Below are positions 57,957 to 64,000 of a stretch of 64,000 nt of DNA, piece after piece. Location of the stretch: positions 1 to 64,000 of the forward strand of contig DAIRVG010000012.1 of assembly GCA_036802945.1 (NCBI GenBank), in the 5' to 3' direction. Made by a program: the position numbers and the translations under genes. This DNA comes from Gp6-AA40 sp036802945. GTDB taxonomy: Bacteria; Acidobacteriota; Vicinamibacteria; Vicinamibacterales; UBA2999. Positions within the stretch are counted from its first letter, which is position 1, and each line of letters starts with the position of its first letter. The notes under the pieces are model-generated. The model was not told the DNA's origin. It worked only from the letters and a program-made list of their open reading frames with translations, and ran no database searches.

Positions 57957-58194
57957 ATGCCCGGTCAAACGCATCTCGGGGTTCTGTTGCCGAACGCGGG
58001 GCCCCTCCGTCGCGGCCCGCACGCTCCGCTCCTCCACCCCGCGTGGAATTCGGCCCCTGCGATGCGTTTGACGTACTGACGCGGTCGGGCATCCTCGAAC
58101 GCATCGCGGTCCGGAACATCGGATGCCACCGCTTGTTCCGGGACTTAGGCTCGAAACCGCCGCTGGAACAGGCAGCAAGCTGGTTGCACTTCCC
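57957..58194. repeat. Degenerate inverted copies next to the tandem array
   Basis: cgaacgcatcgcggtccgga then acatcggatgcca (58097-58129) is an inverted, ~80% copy of the unit segment cgacatccgatattccgtcc then cgcgatgcgctcgg. Also gatgcccggtcaaacgcatc (57956-57975) is inverted-repeated as gatgcgtttga ... tcgggcatc (58060-58092). The array is thus bounded on its right by a ~130-bp imperfect palindrome. No gene seen. Confidence 0.65.
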
Positions 58195-58228
58195 ACTTAC
58201 TTCGCACTTCGCACTTCGAACTTCTCTA
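58194..58228. repeat. Word repeat (cttcgcactt) after the EamA gene
   Basis: cttacttcgcacttcgcact then tcgaacttct, four near-copies of a 9-nt unit ending at the stop codon of the minus-strand transporter gene. Confidence 0.75.
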
Positions 58229-59086
58229 GGCGCCCACGATCAGGACCACCGCAATCAGCGCGCACACGATTCCCGCGCTCTGCAGCGCGCTGAGACGTTC
58301 GCCGAGGATGACGCGCGCGAGGATCACCGTGCTGGCTGGATACAGCGAGGACAGCGTGACGACGACGCTCAACGAACCGTACCGGGTAGCGATGAGATAG
58401 AGCGCGTTCGCGAGCATGTCGACGACCCCGGCCGCGATGACGATCGAGGCAACCGGCGCCGTCATCCGCAATGATCGCCCGCTGACCACGGCGGATACGG
58501 CAAACAACCCCACCGACATGACGCGCGCGGTAAGCAATGGCCAGAGACCCGCGGTGGCCGCCGTGCGTGCGAGCGCGAGAAAAAAGAATCCAATGGCGAC
58601 GCCGGACATCAGTGCCAGCCCGAGTCCCGGAGGCATGCGGCGCTTGAGCGGATGATCTCCGGTCTCGCCGGCAACCGGACGCTGCTGGCTCACGAGGACG
58701 ATCGCGACAATCGCCAGCCCCATGCCAGCCAGCCTGCCCGCGGAGGGACGCTCGCCAAGGAGCATCGCGGCAGTCACCGGAATCGCGACGGCACACACGG
58801 CCGTGGTTGGAGCCACGACCGCCATCCTGCCGACCGCCAGCGCGCGGTAGAGGAGCGCGACGCCAATGCCTCCGGCGAGCCCCGCTGCTCCACCCCACAG
58901 CAGATCGCTGGTCGTCGGAGCCGCGTCCGGCAGCCAGACAAGCATCACCGCAAGGAGCATCAAGCCCACCAGCTGCGAGACGGCGACGACGGCAATGGTG
59001 TTGGTTCGGCGGGCGCCCATCCCGCCAAGGAAGTCGGCTGCGCCGTAGAGCGCGGCTGAGGCGAGAGCGAGAGCGGGAGCAAGTTC
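58226..59086 (-). CDS. EamA/DMT-family permease (5' end in gap)
   Basis: 286 codons are visible. The frame is open upstream of the first in-frame ATG (59020): residues ELAPALALASAALYGAADFL-GG up to the gap form the expected first transmembrane helix of an EamA protein, so the true start lies in or just at the gap. Ten hydrophobic spans in two repeats: GGAAGLAGGIGVALLYRALA-VGRMAVVAPTTAVCAVAIPV and VVDMLANALYLIATRYGSLS-VVVTLSSLYPASTVILARVI-LGERL, both ending with the typical ...P-x(n)-GER motif of drug/metabolite exporters. Substrate unknown. Confidence 0.88.
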   Translation of the reverse strand, partial: ELAPALALASAALYGAADFLGGMGARRTNTIAVVAVSQLVGLMLLAVMLVWLPDAAPTTSDLLWGGAAGLAGGIGVALLYRALAVGRMAVVAPTTAVCAVAIPVTAAMLLGERPSAGRLAGMGLAIVAIVLVSQQRPVAGETGDHPLKRRMPPGLGLALMSGVAIGFFFLALARTAATAGLWPLLTARVMSVGLFAVSAVVSGRSLRMTAPVASIVIAAGVVDMLANALYLIATRYGSLSVVVTLSSLYPASTVILARVILGERLSALQSAGIVCALIAVVLIVGA

Positions 59087-59186
59087 NNNNNNNNNNNNNN
59101 NNNNNNNNNNNNNNNNNNNNNNNNNNNNNNNNNNNNNNNNNNNNNNNNNNNNNNNNNNNNNNNNNNNNNNNNNNNNNNNNNNNNNN
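59087..59186. other. Scaffold gap (100 N)
   Basis: Placeholder gap between the EamA start and the amidohydrolase stop. The sequence resumes with actttgaactttctac, a word repeat abutting the amidohydrolase stop codon. Confidence 0.95.
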
Positions 59187-59198
59187 ACTTTGAACTTT

Positions 59199-60872
59199 CT
59201 ACTTGGTCGCCGTGGTCACCTTTGCGTCGTACGCAACCTTGCCGCCGACCATGGTGATCACCGGCTTGATGTCCTTGATCTGATCTGCCGGAATCGTCAG
59301 ATAGTCGCGATCCATCACGACCAGGTCCGCCAGCTTGCCCGGCTGGATCGATCCGAGATCGTTTTCGCGCATGACGAAGTACGAGTTGCTTCGAGTGTGC
59401 GCGATCAGCGCCTCCTCGCGAGTGATCGTCTGACGGTTCACGACGGCCCCGCCGAGCATCTTGCCCGTCACGGCAAACCACAACGTCGTAAACGGCCGGT
59501 ACTGATTGACCTCGGTCGTGTCGGTATGGAATCCCCACTTGATCCCGCTGTCCTGGATCATCCGCAACGGCGGCATGTCGACGGAGCGTTCGCCGTGCAC
59601 CCGGTTGAAGATCGCCCCCATGACCGGTTCGATGGCGCGGACGGCTGCCCACATGCCGAGCTTCTTCATCCGTTCAAGGTCGTTTGCCGACACCTGGTCC
59701 ATGTGCGCGAACGCCCAGCGCAGATTCCTGATGGGATATTGCTTGTTGATGATTTCTATCTGGTCGAGGAATGCCGGGAATGTCTCCGAGATGGTGACGT
59801 GCTGCTGCAACGGCAAGCCCGCCTTGGCGACCTCGGTCGCGAGGGTACGCCACATCGTCAGCTGGTCGGGCGTGTAGCTGGTGTGCGGTGAGAGCATGTT
59901 ATCGCTCAGCGCGATGGTCTCTCCGTACATCACATCGTCGATGTAGTTGTCGCCCTGAAACAGCTTGATCTCCGCAATCTGAGCGGCGGCGCGCTGGACC
60001 TGGTCCGCGGCGACGCCCGTGGTGGGGCTGCCGGCGGCCACCATGCACATGAACCGGAACGTCAGCTCACCTTTGTGTTCCAGTTCCCGGAAGAATTCCG
60101 ATGCCTCCTGCGGGCAGCCCGAAATGCCCGCGGTCGTGATCCCCACCCGATTCAGATCCCGGAGCAGCGCCATGGCATTGGTCGCGAATGTCTCTTTGGC
60201 CGGACGCGGAATCTTGCTCGCAATTTGCGCGAGGCCCGGATCGTTGATCCGTCCCGTCGGCTTCCCGGCCGCGTCTTTTTCGATCCAGGGCTGGTTGACA
60301 CCGGCGAGGTCCATCGCCTCAACGGCCTTACTGTTCATGAAGGCGCAGCATCGCGTGAACTGGAGGTAGACAGGATTGTTCGGCGCCGCCTGATCCAATT
60401 CTGCCCGGGTCAACGGCGTCCGGTTATCCGCGAACTGGTCGAAGGACCAGCCTCCGAGGTTGTAGACCCACTGTCCCGGCCCCAGCGCCGTCGCCTTCGC
60501 GCGGACCATGTCGAGCGCCTGCTTGCGCGACTCGACGCCATCGAGCCGCACTTCAATGGCCCACGTTTCTGCGGCGCGCATCAGATGCGCATGCGCGTCG
60601 ATGAGGCCGGGTATGACCGCTTTGCCGCCGAGATCGATTCTGCGCGTGTTGGGTCCGGCGAGCCGCGTGATGTCCTGATTGCTGCCCACCGCCACGAAGC
60701 GGTCGCCGCGAATCGCGACTGCCTGCGCGATGCTGAAGCGATCGTCGACGGTGATGATCTTGCCGTTCGTGAGAACGGTATCGACGGCCGCCTGCTGTCC
60801 GCGCACGATTGCGGCGCCCCCGACCGCGAGCAACAGACCGGCCATCAACGTTGTCGAAACGGAATGCTTCAT
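59199..60872 (-). CDS. Exported YtcJ-like amidohydrolase (amidohydrolase_3)
   Basis: 557 residues from ATG 60872 (GAGGGG upstream). Signal peptide MKHSVSTTLMAGLLLAVGGA then AIVRGQQ. The composite urease-like beta-domain (VDTVLTNGKIITVDDRFSIA ... RIDLGGKAVIPGLIDAHAHL) gives the HxH metal motif DAHAH. Later ligands are in LPLQQHVTISE, WAFAHMDQVS and KWGFHTDTTEV, and the barrel closes with QTITREEALIAHTRSNSYFV and GSIQPGKLADLVVMDRDYLT. This is the amidohydrolase_3/YtcJ group, metal-dependent hydrolases of mostly unknown amides. Export is usual in acidobacterial members. It stands between the EamA gene and a small broken gene, same strand. Confidence 0.92.
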   Translation of the reverse strand: MKHSVSTTLMAGLLLAVGGAAIVRGQQAAVDTVLTNGKIITVDDRFSIAQAVAIRGDRFVAVGSNQDITRLAGPNTRRIDLGGKAVIPGLIDAHAHLMRAAETWAIEVRLDGVESRKQALDMVRAKATALGPGQWVYNLGGWSFDQFADNRTPLTRAELDQAAPNNPVYLQFTRCCAFMNSKAVEAMDLAGVNQPWIEKDAAGKPTGRINDPGLAQIASKIPRPAKETFATNAMALLRDLNRVGITTAGISGCPQEASEFFRELEHKGELTFRFMCMVAAGSPTTGVAADQVQRAAAQIAEIKLFQGDNYIDDVMYGETIALSDNMLSPHTSYTPDQLTMWRTLATEVAKAGLPLQQHVTISETFPAFLDQIEIINKQYPIRNLRWAFAHMDQVSANDLERMKKLGMWAAVRAIEPVMGAIFNRVHGERSVDMPPLRMIQDSGIKWGFHTDTTEVNQYRPFTTLWFAVTGKMLGGAVVNRQTITREEALIAHTRSNSYFVMRENDLGSIQPGKLADLVVMDRDYLTIPADQIKDIKPVITMVGGKVAYDAKVTTATK

Positions 60873-60930
60873 GACGCCCCTCTGAGTTGAAGGCAACCAC
60901 CGAGCGATCGGGTGCGCAGCTCGGGCAGCT

Positions 60931-61236
60931 TTATCTGCCCTGGCTCGTGCCGCTGCCGGGCGCGATCGCGCCAGGAGCGTCAGGCGACCCGGAAGCACCA
61001 GCAAACGAGCGCCCATCCGCGAGCGTGAGCGTATCGGCAGCGGCCCTGGTCAATATGGCCCTTCCTCCGAACCCTTTGAACGTGATCTTTTCGCCTGGCT
61101 TGAGGTCCGCNNNNNNNNNNNNNNNNNNNNNNNNNNNNNNNNNNNNNNNNNNNNNNNNNNNNNNNNNNNNNNNNNNNNNNNNNNNNNNNNNNNNNNNNNN
61201 NNNNNNNNNNAACAGGGCTCCGAATTTCGTGTTCAT
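60931..61236 (-). CDS. Small hypothetical protein split by a scaffold gap
   Basis: Start ATG 61236 is preceded by AGGAGG and gives MNTKFGAL before the gap. After the gap the minus strand continues ADLKPGEKITFKGFGGRAIL, TRAAADTLTLADGRSFAGAS and a Pro/Gly/Ala-rich tail to the stop at 60931. Whether the two pieces belong to one gene depends on the unknown gap length, but orientation and position agree. LKPGEKITFKG resembles a beta-barrel/OB-like segment. No family assigned. Confidence 0.45.
   Translation of the reverse strand: MNTKFGALXXXXXXXXXXXXXXXXXXXXXXXXXXXXXXXXXXADLKPGEKITFKGFGGRAILTRAAADTLTLADGRSFAGASGSPDAPGAIAPGSGTSQGR
61111..61210. other. Scaffold gap (100 N)
   Basis: Placeholder gap within the small hypothetical gene. 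Confidence 0.95.
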
Positions 61237-61258
61237 TCGCTTTCCTCCTGCTCCATCA

Positions 61259-62116
61259 CTACTTCGGCGGCTGTACTTCTAACCCGAATCCGCGCTCCAG
61301 GTAAGGATTCTTGATCGCGCCGGCGGGGCCGAACTGATTGTTTTCGGTGCAGATGAATTCCATGATTTCCGTACCCGGTGCAACCAGGCGCGCCGTAAAC
61401 TTCAACTGAACGGGTTTCGAGAACGCGCCAGGGTCGTCGATCGTGAAATCGTGGGTCATCGTGCCGTAGCTGGTTCGCGTCCACCGCTCGATCGTGTGCA
61501 GGCGCTCGGTGTGCGGGGTGCCGCGACTGTCGAACCAGAACTTGTCGTTGTACCCGACGGTATCGATGACAAGCGTGTCCCCTTCCCACCGTCCAATCGA
61601 ATGCCCCCACCACGTCGGGATCAGGTCGTCGGGATGCTTACGGCCATCCATGAAGATCTGACGAACCGTGCCGGCATCGCCGTTCTCGTGGACGACGTAA
61701 ATGGTTGAAGGGCCTTGCGCCGTGACGGACTGCACGAACCGCCAGGGATACGGGTTCATGCGCGGTACGCTCATCGGCGTGCAGTACAGATAGGGCTCGT
61801 CCTCTTCTTTGCGTGCATCCCGCAGAGCTTTCGCCCACGGGAGCAACGGAATCTCACCGGGTTTCAACCCTCCCTCGTGTTCGATGTCGTCGTTGGAACC
61901 GCCACCCACCCACGGCCCGGACATATCCGGGTGGCCGTCAGGCATTCTCGGCACTGGCCCCTTGGCCATCTCCGGCGAAACAACCGGGGTGAATTCCCCG
62001 GTGAGCTTGGCCGGCAGTCGCGCGTCACCCGCAGTCCCGGGGACTGCGTTCTGCTGCCCGAAAAGCGACACGGAGAGCCATACGATTGGCACGAGCGCGA
62101 CGAGGATCTTTCTCAC
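61259..62116 (-). CDS. Secreted A-like family protein (GRWEGDTLVIDT type)
   Basis: 285 residues, signal peptide MRKILVALVPIVWLSVSLFG then QQ. It begins with a MPDGHPDMSGPWVGGGSND segment, then contains the same core as cassette protein A: RQIFMDGRKHPDDLIPTWWG-HSIGRWEGDTLVIDTVGYND-KFWFDSRGTPHTERLHTIER-WTR, followed by TIDDPGAFSKPVQLKFTARL and IMEFICTENNQFG. This PHTExLHxxERxxR version is the commoner one in databases of acidobacterial and sphingomonad genomes, so A and A' may be derived variants. It shares the minus strand with the small broken gene (22 bp) and amidohydrolase. Function unknown. Confidence 0.85.
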   Translation of the reverse strand: MRKILVALVPIVWLSVSLFGQQNAVPGTAGDARLPAKLTGEFTPVVSPEMAKGPVPRMPDGHPDMSGPWVGGGSNDDIEHEGGLKPGEIPLLPWAKALRDARKEEDEPYLYCTPMSVPRMNPYPWRFVQSVTAQGPSTIYVVHENGDAGTVRQIFMDGRKHPDDLIPTWWGHSIGRWEGDTLVIDTVGYNDKFWFDSRGTPHTERLHTIERWTRTSYGTMTHDFTIDDPGAFSKPVQLKFTARLVAPGTEIMEFICTENNQFGPAGAIKNPYLERGFGLEVQPPK

Positions 62117-62387
62117 AGCGAACTCTCCTCAGGGATGACATCTGCCACGTTATTCACCTTCACCGGGTGAGAAGAACACTTAGCGCAATAATCGGAAGCG
62201 TCCGCAGAATGCGCGTTATCAAATCCTCCTCCTGTCGCCTTCCAATCGCGCGCACGTTACATTCGCCTCAACAGGCTGTCAAGCTAATTGACAATGCTAC
62301 AGTGAGTTACACGGATTCGAGCCCCGCCGCGCGTGGCGCCGATTCGGCCTGGGAGTCGCCGGACGGCTCGAGAAAACCGAGCGCTAC

Positions 62388-63563
62388 TCACCGCTTGAAC
62401 GGAGCCGGTTTCGCGAACCTCGCCGCGTCAACCGCGCCGTTCGCCTGCACCTCGCTCAGCTCGACGTCCATCCGCATGTACGTCTGGGTCACCGTCTTAT
62501 GAAACGGGATCTTGACCCCGGCAACCTCACGGAAGTCAGCGTAATCAATCTGCGTCGGAACGAAGCCGACGGGCGTCTGGGTCCAGCGCACTAGGCGCAC
62601 CAGCAGGCCGGACGGGTCGAAGTACAAGTTCACGACTGGCTGCCCGGCGTCGGTGCCCTGAACCACCAGGACCTCGTCATCGCCCAGAACAGCGCGCCCA
62701 ACACGCCATCGGCTGAACGCCTGCCGGATTCCGGCTGGAAACGACAGGATTGCCTCGAGGCGCGCGCGGTCCAGATTCCCGGCGGTCAGCATCATCAGCG
62801 GCACAGGCGTATCCGGGCCCGCCATCCACCCATTGCGGCCGTCGAACGTCCTGACGCTGTTCCCGCCGGACATATGGACGATCGTCGTGTACTGACCCGG
62901 CGCCTTCGCGAAGATCTCCACGGGGACCTTCTCGAACGCCGTGTCGAAGCCGGAGTACGTTCCCCTGGCGACTATGCTGGAAAACCCGGCCAGCCGCTCC
63001 GCGCCACCGACGGCCTGGAGATACTTGTCAAAGACCTGCTCCGCGGAGATGCGGGTGTCGGCAGCGAAATCTCGAACATTCGGATCTTCCGGCGGAACAC
63101 TGTACTGAAGCGCGAGATTCGGATCGCTCCGCGGACTCTGGTTCCCGCCGTGGCACGTGAAGCAGGTCACGCGCGGCCGTCCCCCGAAGAAGTCCTTGTT
63201 GATCGTGTTCATCATCGTGATCATCTGGCGCGCTCGCCTGATCCTCGGGGTCTCCAGGGCAAACGCCGTCCGGTCCAGAGCCGCTTGCGGAGAATGGCAG
63301 AACGTGCAGTCGTTGCCCATGGCATTGGCAAACATTCCCATGGCGTCGAAAAACGTGTCGACAGGAATGCCCTTGAGGAGTACGACGCTCTTGAAGACCT
63401 CGTCCGTCATCGTCGGCGTGTCTTGCGCGTTCTGAGCTGACGCATTTTGTCCCGCCTTCGCCGAGGCTTCGGCGCGCAAGCCGGCTGCCGTCGCGCCGCC
63501 GAGCAGACACACCACGGCGATCGCCGTGGCACCAAGGAACGTTCGCCTCGATCCGAGCTGCAT
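62388..63563 (-). CDS. Dihaem cytochrome, photosynthetic reaction-centre c-subunit type, fused to a beta domain
   Basis: 391 residues. The N-terminus MQLGSRRTFLGATAIAVVCL is signal/anchor-like. Residues ~55-145 match the reaction-centre cytochrome c subunit family: VLLKGIPVDTFFDAMGMFAN-AMGNDCTFCHSP (haem C86-C89-H90), ARQMITMMNTINKDF (axial Met region), VTCFTCHGGNQSP (haem C134-C137-H138). Only two of the four haem sites of true photosynthetic subunits are present, as in many non-phototrophic Acidobacteria. Residues ~175-391 are a LolA/lipoprotein-carrier-like beta domain (YSGFDTAFEKVPVEIFAKAP ... TQIDYADFREVAGVKIPFHK). Probably a periplasmic electron carrier. The role of the second domain is unknown. 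Confidence 0.88.
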   Translation of the reverse strand: MQLGSRRTFLGATAIAVVCLLGGATAAGLRAEASAKAGQNASAQNAQDTPTMTDEVFKSVVLLKGIPVDTFFDAMGMFANAMGNDCTFCHSPQAALDRTAFALETPRIRRARQMITMMNTINKDFFGGRPRVTCFTCHGGNQSPRSDPNLALQYSVPPEDPNVRDFAADTRISAEQVFDKYLQAVGGAERLAGFSSIVARGTYSGFDTAFEKVPVEIFAKAPGQYTTIVHMSGGNSVRTFDGRNGWMAGPDTPVPLMMLTAGNLDRARLEAILSFPAGIRQAFSRWRVGRAVLGDDEVLVVQGTDAGQPVVNLYFDPSGLLVRLVRWTQTPVGFVPTQIDYADFREVAGVKIPFHKTVTQTYMRMDVELSEVQANGAVDAARFAKPAPFKR

Positions 63564-63611
63564 GTTGTCTCCCCTGCCTGATGTGCGCAGGAAATGTGGG
63601 CGGGAGGCGTA

Positions 63612-63638
63612 GGAGCCGGAACCAGAAGTTCCGGCTCC
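63612..63638. repeat. Perfect 11-bp palindrome (ggagccggaac / gttccggctcc)
   Basis: Arms 63612-63622 and 63628-63638 with a 5-nt loop, followed by actac as in the P2 elements. It starts 5 bp after the stop of the minus-strand gene ending at 63644; probable 3' hairpin. Confidence 0.75.
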
Positions 63639-63643
63639 ACTAC

Positions 63644-64000
63644 CTACTTGTTGAATGGGTTCTCGTGGCCGCCTGCGACCCCGTACTGATTATTCTCCTG
63701 GCAGATGTATTCCATGATCTCGTCGCCAGGGACCTGGAGCCTGGCTGTGAACGTGACCGTGAACGGCTTGGAGTACGCGCCGGGATCTTCGATGGTCACT
63801 GTGTTGACGAGCGTGCCCATATTCGGTCGCGTCCACCGTTCAATGGTGTGCAACTGCTCCGTGTGCGGCGTGCCCTTACGATCGAACCAGAACTTGTCGT
63901 TGAATCCGACTGTATCGATGACGAGCGTATCCTTTCCTTCCCACCTTCCAATCGAGTGCCCGAACCAGGTCGGGTCGAGCTCGGGCGGATGCTTGCGGCC
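63644..64000 (-). CDS. A-like secreted family protein, C-terminal part (5' truncated by window edge)
   Basis: 119 codons, open to the right edge of the window. Visible: GRKHPPELDPTWFGHSIGRW-EGKDTLVIDTVGFNDKFWFD-RKGTPHTEQLHTIERWTR, then TVTIEDPGAYSKPFTVTFTA, EIMEYICQENNQYGVAGGHE and the end NPFNK. It is closely related to the protein encoded at 61259-62116, including the ENNQ(F/Y)G(P/V)AG ending. The two flank the dihaem cytochrome gene. Signal peptide and N-terminal part are outside the window. Confidence 0.85.
   Translation of the reverse strand, partial: GRKHPPELDPTWFGHSIGRWEGKDTLVIDTVGFNDKFWFDRKGTPHTEQLHTIERWTRPNMGTLVNTVTIEDPGAYSKPFTVTFTARLQVPGDEIMEYICQENNQYGVAGGHENPFNK

Noticed and set aside
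57171..58079. Frame spanning the DctP 3' end, tandem array and gap
   Set aside because: It is in another frame of the DctP gene, then reads repeat units and N; a repeat-derived artefact.
1..64000. tRNA, rRNA, riboswitch or prophage/IS elements
   Set aside because: No cloverleaf, rRNA-like conserved stretch, known riboswitch core, integrase, transposase or phage structural protein was recognised, although reading by eye could miss a tRNA.

Overview
The window looks like a scaffolded, GC-rich chromosome piece from an uncultured member of the Acidobacteriota, most likely Vicinamibacteria-like. That placement is inferred from gene content: large TonB-dependent receptors with an N-terminal carboxypeptidase-regulatory domain, DUF6152 proteins, a DUF1592/DUF1552 pair, YbhB, a PEP-CTERM protein and many secreted proteins of unknown function. 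Ten runs of exactly 100 N are scaffold gaps of unknown true length. They interrupt or truncate several genes. I saw no tRNA, rRNA, CRISPR array, integrase or transposase.

Region 1 (1-8.2 kb) holds unrelated single genes: a truncated secreted protein, three tiny membrane peptides, a GT39-like glycosyltransferase, DinB, a canonical metallo-beta-lactamase (MBL) hydrolase, YdeI, GNAT and PEP-CTERM proteins. Region 2 (8.4-25.4 kb) looks catabolic. On the minus strand, in transcription order, lie a fused Fe-S/molybdopterin hydroxylase, a four-subunit molybdenum hydroxylase (FAD, Fe-S and a molybdopterin subunit split into two ORFs like nicotinate dehydrogenase NdhL/NdhM), an M24 peptidase-like protein, a D-2-hydroxyacid dehydrogenase, a zinc alcohol dehydrogenase, a GlcG/HbpS protein and a tightly overlapping livHMKGF-type uptake operon. 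A LeuA-like DRE-TIM enzyme is divergent from it.

Region 3 (25.5-40.9 kb) is the most unusual part. Four families of exported proteins occur three times: A (GEWDGD-type), B (MBL-fold with eroded zinc ligands), C (DUF6152) and D (GYWV/GYLRKNG-type). Gene order and 4-bp start/stop overlaps are largely kept. A related A' protein occurs twice and a TonB receptor lies in between. Two divergent intergenic regions share near-identical promoter-like blocks whose spacing differs by exactly 10 bp. Region 4 (41-50.3 kb) is a TonB receptor - DUF1592 cytochrome-like - DUF1552 - ankyrin unit. Region 5 (50.8-64 kb) holds DUF1330, a receiver protein, a methyltransferase-like secreted protein, a third TonB receptor, a TRAP substrate-binding protein with a vestigial paralogue tail elsewhere, a 142-bp tandem array, an EamA exporter, an amidohydrolase, two further A-like proteins and a reaction-centre-type dihaem cytochrome.

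Across the whole window there are short dispersed repeats of two kinds: perfect or near-perfect palindromes (ggcggacct/aggtccgcc and gtccggct/agccggac types) and word-like tandem repeats (cttcgtg, actccca, acgaatt, cccgaat). They lie preferentially just 3' of stop codons. In several cases they have become part of coding sequence (LivM, LivK, alcohol dehydrogenase, hydroxyacid dehydrogenase, two signal-peptide regions).
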